NCBI RefSeq assembly: GCF_025630775.1
Contig: NZ_JAOSZE010000001.1
Location: 302,794 to 366,793 of the forward strand
Source: Actinoplanes sp. KI2
GTDB taxonomy: Bacteria > Actinomycetota > Actinomycetes > Mycobacteriales > Micromonosporaceae
Reading direction: 5' to 3'
DNA length: 64,000 nt
In this document: piece after piece, positions 34,853-43,856 of the stretch
How the letters are laid out: every line of letters starts with the position of its first letter
Position numbering within the stretch: the first letter of the stretch is position 1
The notes under the pieces: generated by a model
Database searches by the model: none
What the model was told of the DNA's origin: nothing
What the model saw: only the letters and a program-made list of their open reading frames with translations
Made by a program: the position numbers and the translations under genes

Positions 34853-36819
34853 TTAGCCTCGGAGCGGATCCGAGGGGTGGCCGGTTCGCGGGTGGTGTTC
34901 CCGGTCTCCGGTCGATAGATCGCGTAGGACGCCGGCTGCTCGGCCACATCCGGCTCCGTCCACCCGGGCGAGCGACGCGTCCGGGCAGGCGCGGTGGGCT
35001 CGCGACGCGGCTGGTCGCCGGCGGGTGCCGGAACGTCCCGATGCGGGGTCTCGCTGCCATCCGGACGGGTCTGCGCCGGCACGATCTCGCGACCGCCGCT
35101 TCTGCTGGATTCGAGCTCGGGACGGTTCGCGGAGTGCGCCGGATCCTCGAGGCGTGCCTCGGGCCGCAGGTTGCTCTGGTCGACGTACACCAGCCGGCCG
35201 TTCTTGCCCATCGTCGGCTCGCGGGTGCCGCCACCGTCGGCGACGTCGAGCCTGGCCGCTTCGCGCATGTCCTGGAAGAACCGCCGATGCCACGAACCGG
35301 CCGAGGCGATCGCTCGCACGCTGTCCTTGCCGCCCAGCTGGGTAATTCGCCGGTACGGACGCAGCAGCAGCCAGCCGACAACACCGCACAGCCAGACCAG
35401 CACGACCTGCAGCCAGCCGGGAAGGCTTGCCGTATTCATGATCAAGTCAACGGCAAACAGATAGATCGCCGCGCCCGTCCCGAAGATCGCGATGTTAAAG
35501 ATCGCAGCGACAACAGCGTTGCCGAGCCGCCGGATCCCTGCACTCGCCGGCCGGAGAAGACCAACAGTGCCGAGGATTGGTGCTGCAATAACCGCCCACC
35601 GGAAAATCAAGAATCCCAGGAGCACGAGAATGGACGCCGTGATGTCGAACATCGCAAACATGAATGCGGCGAGCATGGCAATAAAGCCAGCGCCGATGCG
35701 GTCCATGCCGTTGACGCCCTGAAGATACTGGTATGCCTCTGGATCTTCTTGCTTAATCTGCTCCGCGACCTTTTCCCACTGGTCCTTCTTGAGGTTCAGG
35801 GTGGCGTCCCGTGTCTCGGGATGAGTCCGTATGTTTTCGGCCTCGTCCCAGCTAAGGGAACGAGCGTCGTAGAGCGCCATGCCGTACTTCTTGGCCGTCT
35901 CGCTGTCGGCAGATCCGAGCAGACCGCGGAGCCAGTTCCGGTAAAGCATGGTTTCGGTCGCGGTGTCGCTCGCGCGGACGGCGGGCGGCCGGTTGTCGTC
36001 ACACGCGGTACCCCCGAGCGCGCAACTGGTCAGGGGTTTTTCCGGCCGCGGACCCACGGCGTCATGGACAACACCCAAAGAGGTGACCAAGGTTTGGTCT
36101 GCAAGGTTCGCAGATCTTACCGGCCAGGCCGCTATGGCCGTAACGGCGACCATGACCAGGATTGCCCATCCAGCCGTGGTGGTCGCGGCTCCCATGTCTG
36201 CTTGCCGTGAACGCCAGAGCAGATAGAGACCGACAATCGCCAATGTGATGACGCCGAAGACGCTGAATACCTTTTCGTAAACCGCCCTCGTCGCTTGGTC
36301 GACCAGTGGGTCTGCCCAGCCCCAAAGCGCCTGCGGGTCCCAGGCGCGCTCTCTTAATGCGTTCGATGCGCCAATGATTGCCGTGGCAACCATGAACTCG
36401 CCGTTCGCTACTGTGGTTTCGAATTTATAGTCGGGGTCGATTAGGGAAGATGCACACCCACTATCCAGGTCATATGTCGTGTAGCTGTATCCCGCGTACC
36501 CATAGTCGCTGTACATGCCCGGGTAGCTGTTGCTCGTCGACGACGCTGGCCGCTCAGCGAACCAGCCCGCCAGCCCGCTGTCCGGCGTGCTCGGGGTAGG
36601 TGGATTGAGGCATTGTGCTCGGTTGGCGCTCACAGTGGCCAGGCGGCTGACGCAAGACTTGAAGTCTTGCTGCCATTCTTCGGTGCTGCATGCTCCACCC
36701 GGAGCCTTCAGTACGCCGCCGCCGACTGCCGCATTTGCTGGGGATGCTACCGCCCATACGATCGATGCCACCACCATGACGAACATCGTCATGGTCAGGG
36801 CCAGCGCCCGCCGCAGCAT
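34849..36819 (-). CDS. Polytopic membrane protein, VirB6/TrbL-like channel component
   Basis: 656 residues. A cleavable-looking signal segment at the N-terminus, a Cys-containing outer region (~40-150), membrane helices at ~195-215 and ~225-245, an outer loop with ALGGTACDDN, then a cluster of four to five helices at ~385-500, and a hydrophilic Pro/Arg-rich cytosolic tail (~510-656). This matches actinobacterial VirB6-like proteins next to VirB4. Parts of the gene use more A/T-ending codons than neighbours. It begins 3 bp after the VirB4 stop and overlaps the next gene by GTGA. Confidence 0.82.
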   Translation of the reverse strand: MLRRALALTMTMFVMVVASIVWAVASPANAAVGGGVLKAPGGACSTEEWQQDFKSCVSRLATVSANRAQCLNPPTPSTPDSGLAGWFAERPASSTSNSYPGMYSDYGYAGYSYTTYDLDSGCASSLIDPDYKFETTVANGEFMVATAIIGASNALRERAWDPQALWGWADPLVDQATRAVYEKVFSVFGVITLAIVGLYLLWRSRQADMGAATTTAGWAILVMVAVTAIAAWPVRSANLADQTLVTSLGVVHDAVGPRPEKPLTSCALGGTACDDNRPPAVRASDTATETMLYRNWLRGLLGSADSETAKKYGMALYDARSLSWDEAENIRTHPETRDATLNLKKDQWEKVAEQIKQEDPEAYQYLQGVNGMDRIGAGFIAMLAAFMFAMFDITASILVLLGFLIFRWAVIAAPILGTVGLLRPASAGIRRLGNAVVAAIFNIAIFGTGAAIYLFAVDLIMNTASLPGWLQVVLVWLCGVVGWLLLRPYRRITQLGGKDSVRAIASAGSWHRRFFQDMREAARLDVADGGGTREPTMGKNGRLVYVDQSNLRPEARLEDPAHSANRPELESSRSGGREIVPAQTRPDGSETPHRDVPAPAGDQPRREPTAPARTRRSPGWTEPDVAEQPASYAIYRPETGNTTREPATPRIRSEAK

Positions 36820-36822
36820 CGT

Positions 36823-39800
36823 TCAGTCCTCCATGTCCGACGCCGGCAGCGGGATGGCCGTCGGTGGGGTCTGGGCCGCCGGCGTGGTGTCCAGGTGGTC
36901 CAGCAGGCCTTCGACGTACGACACGTCTACGCGTACCTTCTGGACTCGTCCGTCGACGTCGCGCATCACGAACTCGCGGAAGCCGAGTCGCTGGTGTGAG
37001 GACGTGTCGATCTGGGAGAGCGAGGCCAGCGTCGCCTCGTAGCCGTCGTGGACCGGGACCCGCAGCAGGCGTAGCGCCTCCGACGCGATCTCCTGGTCTT
37101 CGGCGATGCGGCCGACGAAGACCGTCGACACCAAGTTTTGCACGTCGAGACCGAGGATGTCGCGCGGGTTCTGGGAGGCCACCAGCGCCGCCAGGTTCCA
37201 TTTTCGGGAGTCGCGGGCCAGGCGTACCAGGAACGACCGGCCGGAGCGCCAGCCCTCCATGAAGTGTGCCTCGTCGAGGCCGACCATCTTGCGGGACGAC
37301 ATCGAGCCGCCGTAGCAGCGCCGGACCGCGAGCCGGTGCGCCGTGTGCAGCATCGGCAGGGCCAGCGACTCCTCGGCCGACCAGTACTCCCGCTCGATTT
37401 TCAGGTCGGGGAGGCGGAGGCCGGCCATCGTGATGACCGTGAGGGCCGCGTCGGCGCCCAGCAGGTGCTGCGGCGGCGAGCCGAAGAACAGCAGCGCCAG
37501 CGGCATCTCGGCGGTGTCCAGGAGCAGGTTGGCCAGCTCCTTGCCCTCCTCGTCGTCGAGGCCCTGCAGTGTGCGGACCACGTCGTCGAGCGTGGACGAC
37601 TCCTCGGCGGGCACCTGCCGCACCGCGTGCCGCAGCAGCGTCGCGGTGGACGCCTCCTTGGCGACCTGCGGCGGCACCAGCATCGAGCAGATGTCCTGGA
37701 CCAGCATGCGGCGCTCGGCGCGGGCGTTGGAGACGGAGATCTCGAACTCCCGGTCGCCGCCGGGGCCGGTCGGGAACTCCGAGCGGACCGGCGTCGGGAT
37801 CAGCGCGTACGGCGCCAAGGTGCCCTGCTCGGATCCGGTCAAATTCAAGACCCGGGAGTACGGCCGCAGCTCCGGCATCTGGCACAGCCGGGCGAGCGGC
37901 CCGGACGGGTCGAGCAGGGTGACCTGCACGCCGCGCCGGGCGTTCAGGTACCCGAGGGCGCCCATCAGGGTCGACTTGCCACCGCCGGGCTCGGCCACGA
38001 ACACGCCGAGTCCGGAGCGCTCCCGGACCTCCATGGGGAAGTGCAGGTCGAGGAAGACCGGCCGCCGGCACGTCCCGGCCGTACGCCCGATCAGGTCTCC
38101 CCGCCGGTCGCCGACGGTCGAGGCCGCCTGGGGCAGCGCCGCGGCCAGCAGCTTGACCGGCATCCGCCGGACGTAGCCGGTGTTGGCGATCGGCTCGCCG
38201 GGGATGAACTCGCGGGCCAGCTGGTCCTGGTTCTTCGGGTGTTGCAGGGAGATCCGCAGCTCGCGGGAGTAGAGCTGGATGAGTCGCCGGGCCCGTTCGA
38301 GGCACTCCTCGCGGGTGGCGCCGCCGACCGCGATCCGGTGCCAGCCGTGCGCCCGGGCCGACTCGACCGGCAGGCCGGTGGTCATCTCGTCGCCGATCAC
38401 CAGCGCGCGTTTGGCGAGGCGTTCCAGCTCGGGCGGGGCGTCGATGCCGTGCTCGGCGTAGTCGAGCTGCTGCGAGCGGATCATGCGGAGCCGGTGTTCG
38501 AGGTTCTTGAAGGAGCTGCCCGAGCCGAGGATGTCCAGGCGCGACGAGAGCTCCATCGGCCATGGCAGGCGCTCGTGGAAGTGCAGCCAGGGCTCGTGCT
38601 TCTCGGGGATTTCCAGCGGTTCCATCCGGCCGACGGAGAGCACGGCGACGTGCCGTTCCTCGCCGGTCATCCGGTTGACCAGCTTGACCGTGGAGCCGTA
38701 CGGGGTCCGGTAGCGCTCGACCTGTTCGGTGAGCGCGAGCAGGTCGCCGGTCTCCCACTGGCCGTTGGTGATCGGCGAGAGCAGCGCGGGCGGCGCCATG
38801 CACAGCGCCACCGAGCGGTAGAGCAGCCACTCCAGCTCGTTCGGCGCGACCCGGCGGCCGCGCATGCCGAACGCGTTCAGCACCTCGTCGAACTGCTCGA
38901 CGGTGCGGCCCAGCTTGCGCCGCTCGCCGTCCGAGGTGCCCTTGCCGAAGACGCGCAGGATCCGCTCGGCGAAGGTGTCGCCGAGCGAGCGCCGGGCGAA
39001 GGTCACGCCGAGGTAGGTCTGCCCCTCGGCGTGGTTGACCGAGAGCAGGTGGCGCTGCGCCGCGACGAGGTGGTCGGACCAGCTGGTCGCGCCGCGTACG
39101 TCGGGAAGTGGTTTTGCCGTGAACGAGTCGACCGTGCGGGCCCACTCGTCGGCCGGGAACGGCCGGTTGGTGCGCCGCAGGTGCAGGCGGAAACCGGCCA
39201 GGCCGGCGTACTGCTCGGAGATGGCCGACAGCAGCGCCTCGCGCTCGGCGTCCGGCCGGAAGGCCCAGCGCACCTCGGGCAGGTAGTACCAGGCGGTGAC
39301 CGTGCTCTGGGTGAAGGTCAGGTGCCCGGCGATTTCGCTGATCGCCAGCTCCATGACCGGGTCACGGTCGTTGAACTTCAGCTTGTGCGGCCGCAGCTGC
39401 GCCGCTTTCACGTCCTTCTTCGAAGGACTGACCTCGGCCTTCTTCCGCCGGGCCGGGGGCTTTTCCTTGCGCTTCGCGGGCGGCTTCGCCGGCGACGGTA
39501 CGGGCAGGGCCTGGTCGGGTTCGGCCTGGGCCGGCGGAGCGTACGGCTGGACGGCCGACGCCGGCGCGGGTCGCGTGCCGACCGTCTGCCACAGCGGCGG
39601 CGCGGTGGGCTCGGCGGCGGCCGGCGGTGGCGTGGCCGGGAGCGGCACGGTCGGGTGCGGCGCGGTGGGGGGCGGCGCCGTCTGGTGCGGCGCGGTCGGC
39701 GGCGGCGCGACGGCCACCGATGGGCTCGCCGCCGGCCAGTCGTCGAAGTCGGGCCACTGCGGGTCGGCGCCGCCGGTGTCCGGGTAGAAGTCGGCCTGCG

Positions 39801-40293
39801 GCCCCACCGGCGCCCGGCTGAACGGGGACACCGGCTCGGGCACCCCCCACGCTCCGGACGGCCCGTCCTCGATGCCCGGCGGCGCGGCGGGGGCCGGCGT
39901 AGCGGCGGGCGCCGCGGAGACGGGCGGAGCGCCGGCGGGCGGAGCGCTGGCCGGCGGTGGCGAGACCGGCGCCGCCGGCGGTGGCGTCCGCGGTGGCAGC
40001 GTCTTCGGGGGCACGGCCGCGGCCGGCGAGTCGAAGTCGAACCCGAAGTCGAAGTCGGCCTCGGGGTCCGCGGGCGGCTCGGTGACGGGTGCCGCGGAGA
40101 CCGGCGCCGGCGTGCTGCCGAAGAGGTCGAGGAAGGGCGAGTCGATGTCCAGGGTGGTGTCCACGCTCGCGCCGCGCGGCCGGACCGGCTGCGGGGCCTG
40201 GAAGACACCGACCGCGCCCGAACCCGGCGCGGCGACGAACTCTTCGGCGTCGGCATCCACCGAATCCGGCAAAGAGTAGCGGTCCGATCGCAT
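36823..40293 (-). CDS. VirB4-family conjugation/type IV secretion ATPase
   Basis: 1156 residues from ATG 40293, where CAGGG precedes at good spacing; an ATG at 40362 would add 23 residues with weaker codon bias. The first ~370 residues are Pro/Ala-rich and disordered, including a Lys-rich patch. The VirB4 body follows: a helical N-terminal domain, then a RecA-like ATPase with Walker A AEPGGGKSTLMG near 769 and Walker B MVGLDEAHFM near 1006. VirB4 ATPases energise pilus or translocation-channel assembly. No VirD4 coupling protein or relaxase is nearby. Confidence 0.92.
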   Translation of the reverse strand: MRSDRYSLPDSVDADAEEFVAAPGSGAVGVFQAPQPVRPRGASVDTTLDIDSPFLDLFGSTPAPVSAAPVTEPPADPEADFDFGFDFDSPAAAVPPKTLPPRTPPPAAPVSPPPASAPPAGAPPVSAAPAATPAPAAPPGIEDGPSGAWGVPEPVSPFSRAPVGPQADFYPDTGGADPQWPDFDDWPAASPSVAVAPPPTAPHQTAPPPTAPHPTVPLPATPPPAAAEPTAPPLWQTVGTRPAPASAVQPYAPPAQAEPDQALPVPSPAKPPAKRKEKPPARRKKAEVSPSKKDVKAAQLRPHKLKFNDRDPVMELAISEIAGHLTFTQSTVTAWYYLPEVRWAFRPDAEREALLSAISEQYAGLAGFRLHLRRTNRPFPADEWARTVDSFTAKPLPDVRGATSWSDHLVAAQRHLLSVNHAEGQTYLGVTFARRSLGDTFAERILRVFGKGTSDGERRKLGRTVEQFDEVLNAFGMRGRRVAPNELEWLLYRSVALCMAPPALLSPITNGQWETGDLLALTEQVERYRTPYGSTVKLVNRMTGEERHVAVLSVGRMEPLEIPEKHEPWLHFHERLPWPMELSSRLDILGSGSSFKNLEHRLRMIRSQQLDYAEHGIDAPPELERLAKRALVIGDEMTTGLPVESARAHGWHRIAVGGATREECLERARRLIQLYSRELRISLQHPKNQDQLAREFIPGEPIANTGYVRRMPVKLLAAALPQAASTVGDRRGDLIGRTAGTCRRPVFLDLHFPMEVRERSGLGVFVAEPGGGKSTLMGALGYLNARRGVQVTLLDPSGPLARLCQMPELRPYSRVLNLTGSEQGTLAPYALIPTPVRSEFPTGPGGDREFEISVSNARAERRMLVQDICSMLVPPQVAKEASTATLLRHAVRQVPAEESSTLDDVVRTLQGLDDEEGKELANLLLDTAEMPLALLFFGSPPQHLLGADAALTVITMAGLRLPDLKIEREYWSAEESLALPMLHTAHRLAVRRCYGGSMSSRKMVGLDEAHFMEGWRSGRSFLVRLARDSRKWNLAALVASQNPRDILGLDVQNLVSTVFVGRIAEDQEIASEALRLLRVPVHDGYEATLASLSQIDTSSHQRLGFREFVMRDVDGRVQKVRVDVSYVEGLLDHLDTTPAAQTPPTAIPLPASDMED

Positions 40294-40396
40294 ACCGTTA
40301 CCCTGCCTGCCCGGAGTGTGGGTATCCGCCGGGGGACGCCCGTGCGGTGAGGGTCCGGTCATGCGCCGACTCCGAGGGAGCGTACGGCAAAACTGG

Positions 40397-40759
40397 TCAT
40401 ACCAACTCCTCCCGAACCCGGATACGAGTGGCGACAAGTCTCGGATCGCGCTGTTCGACCGCCGGCTCGCGCGTGCGCCGCCAGTCGGTCAGCGCCGTGC
40501 GGATGACGACCCGGGCGGGCCGGTCGGGGTCGACGTGCCGGAACACGTAGGACGTGGTGACCATGGCGAGGGCGATCTCCCACGCCGGGAAGGGGTCGAA
40601 GTCGAACGTGATCAGGTAGTGCCCTAGCCAGAACAGGGGGACCAGCGCGACGAACATGCCGTACTGCGCGTACGGCAGGTGGACGGGCAGCGTGTACCCG
40701 GGCGGACCCAGATAGACCAAGCGCGCCCGGTAGATGTCGTCGTCGGTACGAAGCCGCAT
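40397..40759 (-). CDS. PrgI/VirB3-like small membrane protein
   Basis: 120 residues. Two membrane helices (~28-50 and ~55-75) sit after a short basic N-terminus, followed by a charged cytosolic tail rich in Arg. Size, topology and placement directly before a VirB4 gene match PrgI-family proteins, the Gram-positive VirB3 equivalents. The ATG lies 1 bp after the upstream stop. Confidence 0.78.
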   Translation of the reverse strand: MRLRTDDDIYRARLVYLGPPGYTLPVHLPYAQYGMFVALVPLFWLGHYLITFDFDPFPAWEIALAMVTTSYVFRHVDPDRPARVVIRTALTDWRRTREPAVEQRDPRLVATRIRVREELV

Positions 40760-40760
40760 C

Positions 40761-41060
40761 TCAGTTACTGAAGATCAGAGAGATGAGGTAGTCGCCGACG
40801 AAGAACAGGGTCGCCGCGCCCGCGATGAAGGCCAGGCCGACGATCGCGATCGCCGAGCTGGTGAGCACCTTGGAGATCTCACCCCGGCTGGCTCGCCCGA
40901 TGAAGATCACGCCCAGTACCGCCAGGAGGATCGGTGCGATGTTGCTGGCGAAGAAAGTGACGATGCCCTGAGTGTTGATGCCCTTTGGCTGTTGGGGTGC
41001 GGCCAGGGTGCCTTGCTGCAACACTGTCACGACGTGCGTGGCGAAGTCAGTGGCGATCAT
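40761..41060 (-). CDS. Small two-helix membrane protein, VirB2/pilin-like
   Basis: 99 residues, first gene of the operon, with GGGGAGG upstream of the ATG. Two hydrophobic helices (~37-57 and ~68-95) separated by a short polar GRASRGEISK loop, the hairpin topology of VirB2-type subunits in monoderms. It probably forms the membrane-embedded base or channel subunit. No signal cleavage motif is obvious. Confidence 0.75.
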   Translation of the reverse strand: MIATDFATHVVTVLQQGTLAAPQQPKGINTQGIVTFFASNIAPILLAVLGVIFIGRASRGEISKVLTSSAIAIVGLAFIAGAATLFFVGDYLISLIFSN

Positions 41061-41353
41061 TGGTAAACCTCCCCGCGTCCGGTTAGGGGGGTCCGGACAC
41101 GTCGCAGTTGTGAAGCCGCACGGCGACGCCCATATCGTGCTACTTCCAGCTCACCGCGTCGAGTGAGCCGTTCGGGCACTGCCATGCTCGTCTGCTCTCT
41201 TCGGTTCCTTCATGATGCCCAGATCCGAAGAGTACGGCTCGTACTTCTTAGCTACAAGCGGCTCATTCGTTACGCAAGGTAAATGCGTGCGTGAAAATGA
41301 GTCACCAAGCATCGTACATACGTGCCACAACCCGTCCGTCCTACCCTCGATCC
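41061..41353. promoter_or_regulatory. Divergent promoter region of the T4SS-like operon and folP
   Basis: 293 bp, visibly more AT-rich at 41190-41330 than its surroundings. An inverted repeat gtccgg (41077-41082) / ccggac (41093-41098) lies just upstream of the operon's ribosome site. TACCCT at 41342-41347 is a possible -10 for a nearly leaderless folP transcript. A 72-codon antisense frame here shows no coding bias. Confidence 0.4.
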
Positions 41354-42253
41354 GTGGCAACTCACCCAAGGGATGCGCAGCTCACGAGCGCGGAAACAAT
41401 CCGCCGAGATCACCCGGTCGTGATGGGAATCCTCAACGTCACTCCCGATTCCTTCTCGGACGGCGGCCGGTACACCGACGTGGACACCGCCGTCGAGCAC
41501 GGCATCGAGTTGCGCCTGGCCGGCGCAGACATCGTGGACATCGGGGGCGAGTCGACCAGGCCGGGCGCCGAGCGGGTGGACGCCGAGACCGAGATCGCTC
41601 GGGTCGTCCCGGTGATTTCCGGGCTGGCCGCGGCCGGCGTGCCGATGAGCATCGACACCACCCGGGCCAGGGTGGCCGAGGCGGCGCTCGCGGCCGGCGC
41701 GACCGTGATCAATGACGTCTCCGGCGGCCTCGCCGACCGGGCGATGGCCGCGGTGGCCCGGGACGCCGGCTGTCCCTGGATCCTGATGCACTGGCGCGGC
41801 CATTCGCGGAACATGAACAGTTTGGCGGTGTACCACGATGTGGTCACCGAGGTGCGCGACGAACTGCTCGAACGGGTGGACGAGGCGCTCGCCGGTGGAG
41901 TCGACCGGGGACAGATCATCCTCGACCCGGGGCTGGGCTTCGCCAAGAACGCCGAGCACAACTGGCAGCTCACCCGCCACCTCGGCGTACTCGTGGACCT
42001 GGGTTTTCCGGTGTTGTTCGGTGCCAGCCGGAAGACCTACCTGGGCCGCCTGCTGGCCGATCGGGACGGTAACCCGCGCCCGGTCGGCGAGCGCGAGGCG
42101 GCCACCCTGGCCACGTCGGTCCTCGCGGCGGCGGCCGGCGCCTGGGGCGTACGCGTGCATGACGTCGGCGGCACCGCCGATGCGCTCGCCGTCTGGCGCG
42201 CCTCCGGCGCGCCCCGCCTGGCCCCTGACGAGGCCGACAAGAGCAAGGAATAA
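41354..42253 (+). CDS. folP: Dihydropteroate synthase
   Basis: 299 residues from GTG 41354 (MATHPRDAQL); longer frames upstream lack coding character. DHPS signatures are complete: VMGILNVTPDSFSDGG and DIGGESTRPGA, plus SIDTT, INDVSGG, DPGLGFAK and FGASRKTY. It condenses p-aminobenzoate with the pterin pyrophosphate. The C-terminal codons and stop are part of a perfect 21-bp tandem duplication. It heads folP-folB-folK-DUF3180. Confidence 0.97.
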   Translation: MATHPRDAQLTSAETIRRDHPVVMGILNVTPDSFSDGGRYTDVDTAVEHGIELRLAGADIVDIGGESTRPGAERVDAETEIARVVPVISGLAAAGVPMSIDTTRARVAEAALAAGATVINDVSGGLADRAMAAVARDAGCPWILMHWRGHSRNMNSLAVYHDVVTEVRDELLERVDEALAGGVDRGQIILDPGLGFAKNAEHNWQLTRHLGVLVDLGFPVLFGASRKTYLGRLLADRDGNPRPVGEREAATLATSVLAAAAGAWGVRVHDVGGTADALAVWRASGAPRLAPDEADKSKE

Positions 42254-42275
42254 ACCGACAAGAGCAAGGAATAAA
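42234..42275. repeat. 21-bp perfect tandem duplication spanning the folP stop
   Basis: Two copies, 42234-42254 and 42255-42275, each beginning ccgacaagagc and ending ggaataaa. The stop of folP is in copy 1; copy 2 carries an identical in-frame TAA and lies before the folB ribosome site. Confidence 0.97.
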
Positions 42276-42292
42276 GAAGAAGGGGGAAGATC

Positions 42293-42655
42293 GTGAACGG
42301 TCGGATCGCGCTTCGCGGGCTCAAGGCGCGCGGGCACCACGGGGTCTTCGACTTCGAGCGGCAGCAGGGTCAGGACTTCCTCGTCGACGTGCTGCTCGAG
42401 CTGGACCTGGCCAAGGCCGCCGCCACCGACGACGTGGCCGACACCGTCCACTACGGCGAACTGGCCGAGCGGCTGGTCGCGGTGATCACCGGCGAGCCGG
42501 TCAACCTGATCGAGACGCTGGCCGACCGGCTGCTGACCGTCTGCCTGGCCGACGAGCGGGTGACGGCGGCCGAGGTCACCGTCCACAAGCCGCAGGCGCC
42601 GATCCCGCACGACTTCGCCGACGTGGCCGTCACGCTGCGGCGAGGCCGGCCGTGA
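42293..42655 (+). CDS. folB: Dihydroneopterin aldolase
   Basis: 120 residues from GTG 42293, preceded by AGAAGGGGGAAG. Conserved GLKARGHHGVFDFERQQGQ at the start and a KPQAPIPHDFADVAV C-terminus carry the FolB signature, including the catalytic Lys. It converts dihydroneopterin to 6-hydroxymethyl-dihydropterin. The stop overlaps the folK start by 4 nt. Confidence 0.96.
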   Translation: MNGRIALRGLKARGHHGVFDFERQQGQDFLVDVLLELDLAKAAATDDVADTVHYGELAERLVAVITGEPVNLIETLADRLLTVCLADERVTAAEVTVHKPQAPIPHDFADVAVTLRRGRP

Positions 42656-43179
42656 GCCGGGCCCTGCTGTCGATCGGCAGCAACCTCGGCGACCGGTACC
42701 AGCACCTCCAGCAGGCCGTCCGCCTGCTCGGCGAGAGCGTGGTGCTGGTCTCCGGCGTCTACGAGACCCCGCCCTGGGGCGACCCCGGCCAGCCCGCGTA
42801 CCTGAACGCCGTGCTGCTGGCGGTGGACCCGGCGGCCGCGCCGCACGACTGGCTCGACCGGGCGCGCGCGTGCGAGGCCGCCGCCGGACGGGTCCGCGAC
42901 CCCGAGCGCCGGTTCGGCCCCCGCACCCTGGACGTCGACGTGATCGCGGTCTGGGACGCCGACGACCAGCCGGTGCTCGCCGACGACCCGGAGCTGACCG
43001 TGCCGCACCCGCGGGCGCACCTGCGGGCCTTCGTGCTGCGCCCGTGGATCGACATCCAGCCGTACGGGCAGCTGCCCGGGCGCGGTTGGCTGACCGATCT
43101 GCTCAACGATCCCGCACTCGCCGACGACCTCGCCGGAATGACCCCTCGGCCGGATCTGCCGTTAGAGTCGAGGTCGTGA
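42652..43179 (+). CDS. folK: 6-hydroxymethyl-7,8-dihydropterin pyrophosphokinase
   Basis: 175 residues from GTG 42652. ALLSIGSNLGDR at the N-terminus and the HPPK signature RRFGPRTLDVDVI are intact, as is the VPHPRAHLRAFVL segment. It activates the pterin for FolP. Stop overlaps the next gene's GTG (GTGA). Confidence 0.96.
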   Translation: MSRALLSIGSNLGDRYQHLQQAVRLLGESVVLVSGVYETPPWGDPGQPAYLNAVLLAVDPAAAPHDWLDRARACEAAAGRVRDPERRFGPRTLDVDVIAVWDADDQPVLADDPELTVPHPRAHLRAFVLRPWIDIQPYGQLPGRGWLTDLLNDPALADDLAGMTPRPDLPLESRS

Positions 43180-43694
43180 GCAGTAACCCGCGGGAGCCCA
43201 AGTCGGACCCGTCGATGCGGCCGACGAGCATCTCGGTGCTGATCGTCTCCGGGCTGGCCGCCGCGGCGCTGGGCTGGCTGCTGATCAGCTTCTCCTACGG
43301 CTCGCTGCCCGATCTGCCCTGGTCCCCGGTGATCGTGCTGGTCGTGCTGGCGATCGCCGAGGCCCTGCTCGCGCAGAACACCAGCGCGCGCATCCAGCGC
43401 AAGCCCGGCACGCTGCCGGTCGACCCGCTCGCGGTGGCCCGGTACGTGGCGCTGGCGAAGGCGTCCTCGCTGGTCGGCGCGATCTCCGTGGGCTTCTCCG
43501 CCGGGCTGGTGATCTACCTGGCGCTGGAGCCCACCCAGGCGGCGCACGCCGACCTGCCCAAGGCGGTGGGCGGCCTGATCTCCGCGCTCGCCCTGGTCGG
43601 GGCCGCGCTCTGGCTCGAGCGGGCCTGCCGCGTACCGGAAAAACCCGACGCCAAGGACGAGAACGACTCGGATCGCCCGACCGGCCACCGGTAG
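43176..43694 (+). CDS. DUF3180 membrane protein
   Basis: 172 residues from GTG 43176. Four membrane helices (about 20-40, 47-65, 88-110 and 122-142) and a hydrophilic tail. It is the conserved partner of folK in Actinobacteria (Rv3605c in M. tuberculosis, recalled). Function unknown; overlap with folK implies co-expression, but no folate role has been established that I know of. Confidence 0.88.
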   Translation: MSSNPREPKSDPSMRPTSISVLIVSGLAAAALGWLLISFSYGSLPDLPWSPVIVLVVLAIAEALLAQNTSARIQRKPGTLPVDPLAVARYVALAKASSLVGAISVGFSAGLVIYLALEPTQAAHADLPKAVGGLISALALVGAALWLERACRVPEKPDAKDENDSDRPTGHR

Positions 43695-43802
43695 ATTGTT
43701 GCCAACGGCAAGCATCGATGTCCGGAGAGCTACCGCCCGTCGTTGATCCGGCACGATTTCGGCCTTGAACTGAGACCGAGCCCTGTCCGTATGCTTCGGG
43801 GC

Positions 43803-43856
43803 GCGGGCATGCGTGCCCGCACGTTTGGCGTGCGTCTGGGCCGCACGGAGACGCAC
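43803..43856 (+). promoter_or_regulatory. Two stable hairpins in the leader of the permease-like gene
   Basis: Hairpin 1: gcgggca (43803-43809) pairs perfectly with tgcccgc (43814-43820), 4-nt loop. Hairpin 2: gtgcgtct (43830-43837) pairs perfectly with agacgcac (43849-43856), 11-nt loop. The ribosome site GAGGAGG follows at once. A weak promoter (TTGAAC near 43765, TATGCT at about 43791) precedes. Could be a translational control or transcript-stability element. Confidence 0.45.

Noticed and set aside
37138..40350. A 1070-codon plus-strand frame across the VirB4 gene
   Set aside because: Shadow frame; the minus strand encodes a full VirB4 ATPase with Walker motifs.
32578..41060. Complete integrative conjugative element
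   Set aside because: No integrase, relaxase, coupling protein, replication gene or flanking direct repeats could be found; only the secretion apparatus part is present.
41151..41369. 72-codon frame on minus between the T4SS-like operon and folP
   Set aside because: No codon bias, no ribosome site, and it overlaps the folP start; the region is better read as promoter DNA.
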